Origin: Mytilus edulis
Lineage: Eukaryota; Mollusca; Bivalvia; Mytilida; Mytilidae
Assembly (NCBI RefSeq): GCF_963676685.1
Contig: NC_092348.1
Coordinates: 25,457,386 to 25,521,385, forward strand
Length of the DNA: 64,000 nt
Direction of reading: 5' to 3'
Part shown: in pieces, positions 12,501-23,500 of the stretch
Layout of the letters: every line of letters starts with the position of its first letter
Numbering within the stretch: position 1 is the stretch's first letter
Made by a program: the position numbers and the translations under genes
The notes under the pieces: model-generated
What the model saw: the letters and a program-made list of their open reading frames with translations, nothing else
What the model was told of the DNA's origin: nothing
Database searches by the model: none

Positions 12501-13906
12501 TTTTCCTATCTTCGGATTATTTAGTAATGAAATGAAATGCAATGTAATTTATTATCTTTCTGTCGACCATATTTTATCTGAAGAATATAAAAAAAATATG
12601 GATGAAACATTAGTGACGGACAGTCCTGCACTATCGGATAGTTGACTTAAGGGGACTTATATTCAAGCGGTTTTTGGTGGATGATATTTCTTTAGACTGA
12701 TAGACCACCACTTGGTTTTGGTAGATGAGATATGAGGGGATTGATAATCTTCCACTATTTGTTGAATGATACACATGGGAACTGAAAGTCAATTTTTTTT
12801 TCGGGAAATGCTAAATTCGGGACTCTGGTCAACTGCATTTAGCTTATTATGCACATTGTATTCGAGCAGTCATGTGAACTTTCAAATCTTACATTGTATT
12901 ACCAGAAGGCTTTAGTGCATTTTTAAGTTAAAACAAAATACATTATAATCAATGATGAATTAACATGTAACAGCTTATCATGAACAGTAAATTGACTTAA
13001 TATTTCATACTTTGTTTTAGATAATTTTTGGTTTTTATTTGGTTATAATTAGCAGCAAAATTATTACATTCAATACACAAAGACAACACACATACGTTAT
13101 CATATACTATACAAAGACATCAACTTTACGCTGCAAAATTAAAAAAAGAAAACAACAATAAGAGGTCAATTTTTTTTTATTCTAAGGGTATTTTGATTAC
13201 AAAAGGAGGTGTTTTAAAGCTATTGAAAATAAAATCATTATAATATTTAGAGACAACATATACAAAATAAAACAACGAGAATTGAATATAGCTCTATATC
13301 AAATCGAGTTATCGAATTTCAATATAATAAAGTTTTGTTACTATCTAAGTGAAATAATGAGATTTGATATTAAGCGATATCCAATTCTCTTACGTTCAAA
13401 ATTTTTATTATGGTGAATTAAAAATCCCACGAATCATTGATATAGTCTTTTGTATTTACCAGTATGATGTCATATGTTCGGCTTCGATGTCAAAACATCA
13501 GACATTTTAAAACGTTTTGTATGCTTCAGCTGAATGTAGTAAAATTCGACAAAATTAAAATTTTCATGTGAAAAGTGTGAGTGAGTTGTATCTATAGTAT
13601 TGAAGAAATGACATATGTCCGTTTCCACGGACGAAATGTACGTTGTCTTAACCTTCGAAAAATATGAATGACCTAACGCATAGCAAATGGAACTGTCGTA
13701 ATATCGTCGTATGATGCTAATACCAATCAAAGAAACGCATATTTTCATATCCATCTTTAATCGCACTCCATGCAGTGTGATACGAGAATTTTGTTTTCAT
13801 GCAAGAAACAATTTATAGGACACAACAATACGAGAAAAGGATATATTATACTACCATGTCAGTCTCATTCCTTTTGGAGTTTATGAGATCTCCTCACTTT
13901 GTGTTT
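12501..13906. other. Intergenic, no gene seen
   Basis: A 98-codon minus-strand frame at 13470-13766 is the longest here. It has no recognisable domain, no signal peptide and no splice support. Bases 12940-13010 resemble 10181-10250. Confidence 0.45.
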
Positions 13907-14115
13907 GTTACGTCGATTTATCTCTCTTTTAATAATCGATTTTTCTCTCTATTAATAATCGATTTTTCTCTCTATTAATAATCGATTTGTCTCTCTTTTA
14001 ATAATCGATTTTTCTCTCTATTAATAATCGATTTGTCTCTCTTTCAATAATCGATTTGTTTCTCTTTTAATAATCAGTATGTCTCTCTTTTCTTTCTTTT
14101 AATAATCGATCTGTT
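13907..14115. repeat. 23-bp minisatellite with ATCGAT core
   Basis: About nine head-to-tail copies of a unit of the form AATCGATTTTTCTCTCTATT are present, the last two degenerate. ATCGAT recurs in most units. No function is evident. Confidence 0.85.
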
Positions 14116-14341
14116 AATCGATTTACGAGATTTTAAAATCGGTAAACTACTTTCTCCTTAATCCCTACAACAATATAGGAAATAATATATTTTATACAGA
14201 CCGTCAGTAACTTGATATAGTATATACACTGTTTCGGATTTGTTTTTAGGATTTTATACCGTATCTCGAGACGCTTCATAAATTAAAATATATTTTAACG
14301 TCCCAATAGTTAATTAAATGCATATTTCAAAGGAGCAAAGG

Positions 14342-14742
14342 TTAAGGATGTTCGCTTCTCTTGTTTTTGATATTTTGTCAGATATCTGGAATCCTCTGGT
14401 TTTATCCATCTAGTGCCCATTACAAAAAAAAATCCCTTTAAGCCCTATTTGTTTTTTCATAATTGTATTACATATAGTTTTATAGGTCATATTTGAAAAT
14501 GTTATAAAGTCTTTGTTAATTTTTTCATTGTTTTTGAAAGACAAATGATGACAATGTTAATTTTATGAAAAATCTAGAGAGAAATATTTCCCGGCAAATT
14601 TTCAATGGTTTATATCTCGAAAACAAGCAGAGGGACCCCTAATTCTTTTCTGCTTTTCTCGTTTCTTTATTAATATACTATCAATTGATGACAGTCTTTT
14701 AAAAAGCTTGTTATTTTGAAACGGAGTAGCGAACATCCTTAA
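14342..14742. mobile_element. TTAA-flanked miniature inverted-repeat element
   Basis: TTAAGGATGTTCGCT at 14342-14356 is perfectly inverted at 14728-14742, and the match extends to CTC after one mismatch. If the outer TTAA is read as the target duplication, the element is 14346-14738 (393 bases) with ends GGATGTTCGCT. TTAA target duplication is the hallmark of the piggyBac superfamily, so this is probably a piggyBac-type non-autonomous element. There is no coding capacity. Confidence 0.7.
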
Positions 14743-15547
14743 TGTGATATGAATATAAACGCTGTTAGTCCACAGAGATACATGTCACCGTGTGAACCTA
14801 CGACCTCCTGCACTAAAGGCAAGCACGATTTTAACACACCAGAAGGATTTTAGTCGATATGGAATTAACAATTTATTTATTTATTAACCACATACATTTG
14901 ATATACATAGGAACACAATCAGAATGATTAACCGGTATAATTTCAATCATGTGTTTTCAAGTTGCAATGTTGAACTAATTATCAAAATCTGAACTTCGGG
15001 TATCAATGTGAAGCTTGTCGCCAAAATAGCACATTGAACGAGTTCGAAAGGCTTCATATTGTTTCTAGTAGCTAATATTTTGCAATATCAGTAGGAACTG
15101 CACACAAAATAAACGTCAACAGGGTTATGACGAAGAACGACCGAAATCGATCCTATACACGTTTTGACTGGTTCCCGATCGCAATATTCAGTATGTTACA
15201 CATATACCAATATAATCTAATACCTGGAACGTAGTACCGGGAACCAGGATAACACACGTTTTATGTTCACCTTCACTAATTGGTTATCAGAAACGACGCG
15301 TGTGTGTCTCATCTCACACGTGACATGTTTTCAGGGAATTGAAGTTGAAGCGTACCATATCGATGCATCCGGTTTAGTTCCTTTTAAATTGCATGTGACT
15401 AGTTAATTTTTTTGTTACTTGGATTTGTACCGTGTTGCAATTTTGTAGGTTATCACTTACAATATTTTAGTTGCATTAAGCTGTGAATTGACAGTCCCGA
15501 TGAAATTGTTTAGGTACCAAATATTAAATAACAATAAACCAAAATAT
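14743..15547. other. Intergenic, no gene seen
   Basis: No gene, RNA or clear repeat structure was found in this stretch. Confidence 0.5.
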
Positions 15548-16578
15548 GATAAGTTTCGTAGACGAAACGGGTGCCTGGCGTACTAAATTATAATCCTGGT
15601 ACCTTTGATAACTATTTACACCACTGGGTCGATCCCGAGGGTATCACCAGCCCAGTAGTCAACACTTCGGTGTTGACATGAATATCAATAATGTGGTCAT
15701 TTTTATTACTTTCCTGTTTACAAAACTTTGAATTTTCCGAAAAACTAAGGATTTTCTTATCCCAGGCATAACGTAACGGTACCCAAATTGCACCGAGTAC
15801 CCAAATTGCACCTATTTAGCAAAAATAGCAGCGGACATCTTACAAGATTTCCTAGAGACTAAATAATTTGTATTTTTATGATTTGATACTATGCACATCT
15901 TTCAACATAGGTAAAACTATTTAGATATGCACAAAACAATCACAGTATTTATCAATAGATGAAGTGTTTACTGAAAAAGCAATATGTACTGAAACGTCGC
16001 CATGCGACGTCATTAAAACGTTATCTTTTTTAAATGATCAAATATAATATGTTACAAGTATCCATTTAAAAAAAAATGAAGAGTAGGCATGGACTAATAT
16101 CAATTGTTCAAAATATTTGAAGAAATTAAACAAAAGTTCTGTTATTAGACTTATGACGAAGCGAATTTCAGCATTGGTGCAATTTGGGTACTCCTCATTC
16201 AGAATCATGGATGGTTTGGAGCTCAGTTTAGACCAATTTTTCTATGATTCCATGTGGATTAAAAATCAAATCGGTGTACCTATATAATAAAGAAGGATAC
16301 GGCTACAAAATAAACACAGAATGGGCATTTTTGTCTTTATCATATAAAAACGTAGGTGAAAAAACTGTCAAAATAGGTGCAATATGGGTACCGTCACGTT
16401 ATATTACCTTAGCCGTATTTGGCACAACTTTTTGGAATTTTGGATTCTCAATGCTCTTCAACTTTGTACTTGTTTGGCTTTAATAATATTTTGATATGAG
16501 CGTCAATGATGAGTCTTATTTAGACGAAACGCGCGTCTGGCGTACTAAATTATAATCCTGGTACCTTTGATAACTATT
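15548..16578 (+). repeat. Dispersed repeat family E, one and a bit copies, interrupted
   Basis: A family E tail (GACGAAACGGGTGCCTGG to TTTGATAACTATTT, 15548-15620) is followed directly by the head of a second copy (CACTGGGTCGATCCCGAGG). That copy resumes at 16402 after an insertion and ends with the same GTACCTTTGATAACTATT tail. Further copies are at 17657-17916, 19425-19540 (minus) and 28582-28692, and within family D at about 18665-18830 and 30370-30570. The tail-to-head order suggests the family can occur in tandem. Confidence 0.75.
15771..16399. mobile_element. 629-bp TA-flanked miniature element nested in family E
   Basis: The left end ACGTAACGGTACCCAAATTG and the right end, read in complement as ACGTGACGGTACCCATATTG, match with two mismatches. 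TA sits on both sides (15769-15770 and 16400-16401), and removing the insert rejoins the family E sequence AGGCATA with ATTACCTTAG. A second inner pair of the same word, GAGTACCCAAATTGCACC, occurs at 15795-15812 and inverted at 16176-16193. TA duplication fits Tc1/mariner-type elements. There is no transposase. Confidence 0.75.
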
Positions 16579-16890
16579 AATTTTCTTTCAAACTAAGTTA
16601 AGTGAATAAATTCATATATATACTTTTTGAATTTTTCGTTTCAATGAAATTGAAATTATGTTTTAACTGTAAATTTTTAATTACTATTATTTCTGAAAAT
16701 GTTCTTGATTCTTGATATATGCACCTTTAAAGAAAATTAGCATTTTGTACGAAAAAGGAAGTAATTAGCTAGAGTTTTTTTGTATTGGAAACAAGAAATC
16801 AATTACATTTACATTTTTTAAATCAAACAAAGAAATAAATTATAATTGAGAGAAAACTGTTGACGTAGCAATGTAAATCTGTTACACAGA
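16579..16890. other. Upstream region of the VWA gene
   Basis: Non-coding AT-rich sequence. From about 16830 it aligns with the decayed paralogue at 30965 onward, which marks the outer limit of the duplicated promoter region. Confidence 0.5.
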
Positions 16891-16897
16891 CTACCCA

Positions 16898-16905
16898 TAT
16901 AAATA
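16898..16905 (+). promoter_or_regulatory. TATA box of the VWA gene
   Basis: TATAAATA lies about 30 bases before a probable start site in the CTTCCATCAACATACAG region, and 54 bases before a consensus splice donor. The equivalent place in the paralogue (30 kb region) reads TATATGATT, so the box is lost there. Confidence 0.65.
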
Positions 16906-16927
16906 CCTAGCTGTTCCAGTAGTGGTT

Positions 16928-16959
16928 CACTCCTTCCATCAACATACAGAGGAAACTTG
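16928..16959 (+). other. Non-coding first exon of the VWA gene
   Basis: The exon is inferred to start roughly 30 bases after the TATA box. It ends in a strong donor, CTTG followed by GTAAGAAT at 16960. It contains no ATG. The donor and following intron bases are conserved in the paralogue at 31114, which supports the call. The exact start is not determined. Confidence 0.6.
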
Positions 16960-17504
16960 GTAAGAATTTAATATTTGTAAATATTTGTTTATGTGAAATA
17001 AGTAATTTGTTTTGTTAAAGCTTTTTTTCTGTAGATTCACAGTACGTTTTCTTTAAATTCCTTTGTACACATTTCCATTGTTTAGTTCTTAGACTATTAG
17101 GCTCTTTTGTCTTTAATTATCTTAATATTTCTTATGTTATATACATATATTTATTCATTTTTTTTTGTGTTTTGCTGCGAGCATAAACAATGCAGTTTAT
17201 AAAAAATATCCTTCAACATATTTGTATAATCTTTTTTTGTCAAGTAATTTCTTAAACTGTAGACTGACTTTCATTATCAATAATTTTGGTTCTCACCAAC
17301 ATCTAGCAATCGGACAGACTCCACAAAGATTTAAGGTGTAATTAGTAAAAATGGGGAAAAAGTTAAGTCAACATTACTTTAAATGATTAAAAAGTTAACA
17401 TTTTGTAATTTTCGTATAATTAAGTAGGCTAATTTCTTCCAAGATTGTTTGCTTTTCTTTACTTCTTTTCGTAAATAATATTTCTTCTTTTTCCAGATAT
17501 AACA

Positions 17505-20500
17505 ATGTTCCTCCTAAATTTGATAAAGGTAGGTATGCATTTTATGTATGATAGGCACCTGATATCATACAGTGTTTATGAGTAATATTTAATCGGTGTA
17601 ACATATTACCTGGCTTGTTTCCCGTTTTTGACGCCAAATCCATGTTCATGCATACTTTATATCAATTATATGGTCAACTTTCATTTTTTGTTATAAATGT
17701 CCTGTTTACCATAGTATGAAATTTCTAGCCCAGGCATAGATTACCATAGCCGTATTTGGCACAGCTTTTTGGTATTTTGGATCTCCAATGCTCTTCCACT
17801 TTATTCTCATATGGCTGTATAACTATTTTGATCTGAGTGTCACTGATGAGTCTCATGTAGACGAAACGAGCATCTGGCGTTTTAAATTATAAGCCTGGTA
17901 GCTTTGATAACTATTATACGTCGTAAAAAAGTTTTCCAAACTCCACCCAAACACGGTTGATGTCCCTACAGAAGCAGGTGTATTTTGTTGTTATTTTATG
18001 TCTTGTTTGCCATCTGATCTGACATGCTAGTTATTTATTCATTTAAACAGATCAAACTTAGGGTGTATACGACCTTAACAACTCATGTGAGTTACGCCTT
18101 TTTGGGGGCATTTAATTGCTAGTACTTTGTATAACCTAATGGTCATTGACTATAAATAAATCAATGAAATAAGACAGCTTTCGGAAAAGGTGTTATGCCT
18201 GTTATATTTTAAGTTTGAAGTTAGATTCAAAACAAACCGGACATAGCTTTATAATATAGTTAATTGCTACCTTAGTTAGCTATTAATAAGTATTAAAATG
18301 TGCATTGTTATTAAATGCAATATCAGTATTTAGTTCAAATATTATCTTAAATCAATCCTAATTCTATCTTATTCATTCAAATGTGACGTCATTTTTCATT
18401 TTTTGATGATCTGTTTTACAAATTCAAATTCAAATTCAAATTTTTTGTCATTTTTTACGATTTCAAATATGACGTCACTTGGCGTTGAGGTTTAAACTTA
18501 TTCGGATGTGTCTACATTTTGTGTTGCAAATGTCTGGTTATGTAATGTATTTCAGTTGTTTCCTGTAATTAGTTAATACTTCAATTTAATCATGTACATC
18601 TTTTGTATAGTAATTTCATAAATTTACTGTTTGCAAAAGTATAAATTATTCTAAATAATAGGGATGTTCTGGTAACTAACCGTTTTTGGCACAACTTTTT
18701 TGATCTTTTGTCCTCGATGCTGTTCGACTATGTGCTTGTTTCGGCTTTCAAACTTTTGTATCTGGGCGTCACTAGTAGATCTTGTGTGAACAAAATGCAC
18801 TTCTGGCGTATTAAAATTTTGAACTTGTTGCCTTTTGTTGGCTGTTGTTCGTGTGTTTCTTTGTCAATTGTGTTCTCCAATTTATTTATATCGTACGGTA
18901 GTCCTGTAATGTTGTGTTGTCGTTTTAATGTTATATTTCACATGGCTATAAAAGAGGGAGGTTTGGCATGCCACAAAACCAGGTTCAACCCACCATTTTT
19001 TCCTTTAAAAATGTCCTGTACCAAGTCAGGAATATGGCCATTGTTATATTATAGTTCGTTTCTGTGTGTGTTACATTGTAACGTTGCGTCGTTTGTTTTC
19101 TCTTATTTTTGAGTGTAAATTCAGTAAATGTTTAATTAATCATTAAGCTTTATTTTCCAAATCAAAATATCAATGAGAGTATATTTCAATCAATATCTTT
19201 TCACTCCCCTGTGCACATGTTTTACCAAAAAAAAAAAAAAAACCAGCTGATTACTGTGTGAGATCTGCAATTTATTCAAATTAAAAGTTTTGGTAGTGTT
19301 TGACATTTGCAAAATATGTCATGCTGATTTCACACTCTTTTCACTTGTAGAGGAAAATTTTTTAAATTGAGATTCTTGAAGAGACCATTATTGGTAATAT
19401 AATCCGTTTTGCTTATATATTGAATAGTTATCAAAGGTACCAGGATTATAATTTAATACGCCAAACGCGCGTTTCGTTTAATAAGACTCATCAGTGAAGC
19501 TCATATCAAAACAGTTAAAAAGCAAAACAAATCATATTATTCCAAGGCTGTATATAGTGTGTGTTTTTTTTTTTTTAAACATACACAACAACGAGGTTGG
19601 TAGAAATAACTAATACAAAACGTGAATATCCAGTAAAATAAAACATGGCATAGAAGTATGTAAAATTAGATAAAAGAAACGCGATGAAATGAATATTTCT
19701 TCTCATTTTCACGGGTAATCTTTACTTACTAATATACATATGATTTGGTTACATCTACAATAGTGGTAACAAATTATTGCTACAACTTATTACTATATCA
19801 GTGGACGTTTAGAAAGCGCCAATCAATGTAACAAAAATATGATATCCAATTAAGCTTATATGTTTACCTTTCTTTAGGTTTTGGTTATGATTGCAACAGT
19901 AAAAGCACCAGCACCAACTATGCCACCAGGTAAATGTCAGATACATGTCTTTTATTTTTATATTGATTTGAATACAATCTCAATTAATTGCAACTTCAAT
20001 AACATTAATGAAAATTAAATACAGAAATAATCAATACATCAATTACAAATGATTATCGCTACAAATTTCTTTTTTCATAGATGGTTATGATAACAATCCA
20101 TGGGTCGAATATTATTAATTGAATACGTTTTATTTTATTCATATGAAGTTAGACCACCGATTTGTAATGCAGTCGCTGACATTGTTTTTGTGTTCGATAC
20201 CTGTTCCAGACCAATTGACTCTGCAAGTTCTACGAATTTTAATAAAACGAAAGAGTTTATATTAAATATTGTGAATGCGTTCAACCCAGTAGGACCCAAT
20301 GGAACCCAGTTTGCCGCTCTTTGTTATGCAGGAAATCGAACTGGGCGTTTGAATTTCGCCTTGAATAATTATGGAACAAAAAATGAAACTATTGCTGCCA
20401 TCAACAATTTTACTGTGGATACCAATCCAACAGACTTCGCAGGTGGTTTACAAGTATGAATTTACATGCAGTTGATATAAATATAACGTAAAATTAATCT

Positions 20501-23500
20501 ATATATTAATGAGATTGTTTTGCTAATTCAAATTCTGGATTTAAACTTGGAAGCTAGAATTAAAACAAACCTTTCCCACTAGAATCACACTTCCTTCCGG
20601 CACTAACAACATAAGTGTCTATCATGACAACTGTAAAGGTTATAACAGTAAGAACAAACAAAATATATGAACCATTTTAAAGCCTACCTGACTCATGGGC
20701 CTAGTGAGCTTTTCTCATCACTTGGTCTCCATCGTTCGTCATTATCGTTTAACTCTTACAAAAATCTTCTTGAATATTGTTAAAGATATAAATTAACTGT
20801 TAACAGCTTTACTTTTAAGGTACTTCATATCTGAAAAATATGTGCTGTCAATTTTTGAATTCATTCATACATTTTTGTATTATTCATAATAATCAGTCTA
20901 TATATGTTCCACAAGAATCTAAAGTTCTTCACCTTTTATTTGAATCATTTATTACTAAAATACTTTCTACATAGTTTGATATATATACCCATTGTGTAGG
21001 AACAGTTTTCTTTCAAATATCTTCCCTTTCCAGTATGTTTTAACCGAACCCGATTTGATGGTGTTACATCTTACAAAGTATATTGGGATTATTTTTGCAA
21101 AGAAATCCACTAAAGCCGGGCCGTCTAAAATTTGCAGTGAAGTGAGAGTTCCATGTTGAAGACATCATTGTGACTGTGAGATGCAGCACATCAATAAAAG
21201 TGCTGCTCCTTTGCTTTTTGTGTGTTTCTTGTTGTACAAGAAATGATTTAGTGTCACGGATGCATATCCTTGACTTTATATAAAATAACGCAAAGGAAAA
21301 AACCCATGTAATTGAAAATTTCAATTTGGTTAAAAAAAATGGAGGCATATCGATAGGTTTTTGTTTTATGAAAACAATTGTTGACCTTTTTGTTCCATAA
21401 ACTTTGTCAATCTGAAGACTATATCTGATCATTTAAAAAAATAATATTTCAGGTTGCGCGAGAGGCGTTTTTATTACCAGCGCTAGGAGGAGGTAGAAAT
21501 TGTTCTCGGTGTTTTGTTATTGTGATTACTGATGGTAGACCGAAGGTTGACAACAACATTACTGCTGCAACAGAGGCTGATAGAATAAGGAATGAACGCA
21601 ACTGCATTGTCTATGTTGTTTCAGTAGCCGAAGCAAATAGAACTCAGTTGGAGATTATAGCCGGGGGTCCATCTAATGTCTTCAATGAAACTGGGTTTGC
21701 TCTGTTGATTTCCACTATCAAGGCTGTTGTGCAGGCTGTTTGTAATGATTCAAAATGTAGTAAGTAAACACCTTAATTTGTAGAAGATGTCATGCGTTTG
21801 ATGTATTAATTTTACATCATACTTTATTCCATTATAATTTAATTTTGGATGTAAAGCTTCTTCTGATTGGCTGACGTTGTTTCGTGTGCCCCTGACGTCA
21901 TCAACGCATTTTCATGGTGTGCTCCGGTTTAAAATGGAATTAAGAACTTAATTATAAGAAATGACTGTAAGATTATATAAACCAAGTTCAGATAACGTAG
22001 TGTGATTGTTGGAGGATTCATGTGTCAAATGTACAATATATCCCCTTAACGATTGTCGACATTGTACATGTTCTGTCTTCCAAATTAAAATCCGTATCTT
22101 GGGGCTTGTTTTTGTGATACAATAATAAGATCATATGTTTTGTTTCTGCCTTCCACATTAAGATCCGTATCTTTGGGCATTATTTTTGTGATACAATAAT
22201 TAGAACATATGTTTGGTTTCAGCCTTCCAGATTAAAATCCGTATCTTTGGGCATTGTTTTTGTGATACAATATTAAAAACATATGTTTGGTTTCTGTCTT
22301 CCACATTAAAATCCGTATCTTTGGCCTTGTTTTTCTGATACAATGAGGAGAACACCAATTATTTTTTATCTGCAGTGTAATACAAAAGAATTATAAATAT
22401 ATGTTATATCGTTCTGTTGTGCTAACTTTTGAATTAAAAATTGATTGGCCTAAATGCAAAATAAGAAATCGTGCTCTATTGTTATAAATAAACGACGTGG
22501 TTGATATAAAAAAAGATGTGGTATGATTGCCAATGAGACAACTGTCCACAAGAGACCAAAATGACACAGACATTAACAACTATAGGTCACCGTACGGCCT
22601 TAAACAATGAGCAGTTGAGTATCTTTCTAATGTAAATACTGTTGTAAATACTAGTCACTTCTGTGAAACCTGTAAATATAAATTTTGTTGAGTCTCTTTT
22701 TTTATTAAAGAGACAGGAAAGATACCAAAGGGACATTGAAACTCTTAAGTTGAAAATAAACAGACAACACCATGGATAACACTTGTGAATGAAATCATTT
22801 TGTCCCGTTTGCAATCATGCTTCATCTTTATGTACCAGTAAGCTAGTTAGGTATTGTATACACAAAGTAACATACCACTACCATTCAGCTTATTATGGGG
22901 TGTATATACAAAGTACTGTAAGGAGTTTTCGGTATTGTATACATTGTGATTTTATCTTATGTGTTGCTATATTGTTGTCATCTATAATATATTATATTAT
23001 TATGTACAGTTCATATTGGTAGTTTTTTTATATACTTTTTCATAAAATGCCCTGTACCAAGTCAGAAAAACGGCCATTGGTACATTATAGTTCGTTTCTG
23101 TGTGTGTTACATTTTGGTGATGTGTTTCTGTTGTGTCGTAGTTCTCTCATATTTGATACGTTTCCCTCAGTTTTAGTTTGTAAACTGGATTTGTTTTTTC
23201 TCTATCGATTTATGAGTTTCGAACAGCGGTATACTACTGTTGCCTTTATTTATGTCTTTGATTTTGTTTTTTAGCAACTCCTGTTCCTACTACTACTCCA
23301 GGTAAATATTGTCATCAGTTATTTTTTTACATAAATTCAAACTTAAATATTATTTTAATATTTTTCTATATTCGCAAGAAAACCTCTTAACATGTTACAC
23401 AACGGAATAGTGAAATCTCATTCATTTAAATATAAAAAAGCTATCACTATTAACGTGACATTCAACTTCAAATTCAATATGATTTATATACTAGAATGGC

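Noticed and set aside
13470-13766. 98-codon minus-strand open frame
   Set aside because: No domain, signal peptide, splice or promoter context, and a composition consistent with AT-rich noise.
18708-19112. 134-codon plus-strand open frame in intron 2
   Set aside because: It lies wholly in dispersed repeat family D, and the homologous copy at 30.2-30.9 kb does not keep the frame.
20081-20103. Possible extra exon after TTTTTTCATAG encoding DGYDNNPW
   Set aside because: The acceptor is good, but no donor gives a phase compatible with the next exon, and reading through hits TAA.
21064-21432. 122-codon minus-strand open frame inside intron 4
   Set aside because: No recognisable domain, and it is antisense within an intron of a better-supported gene.
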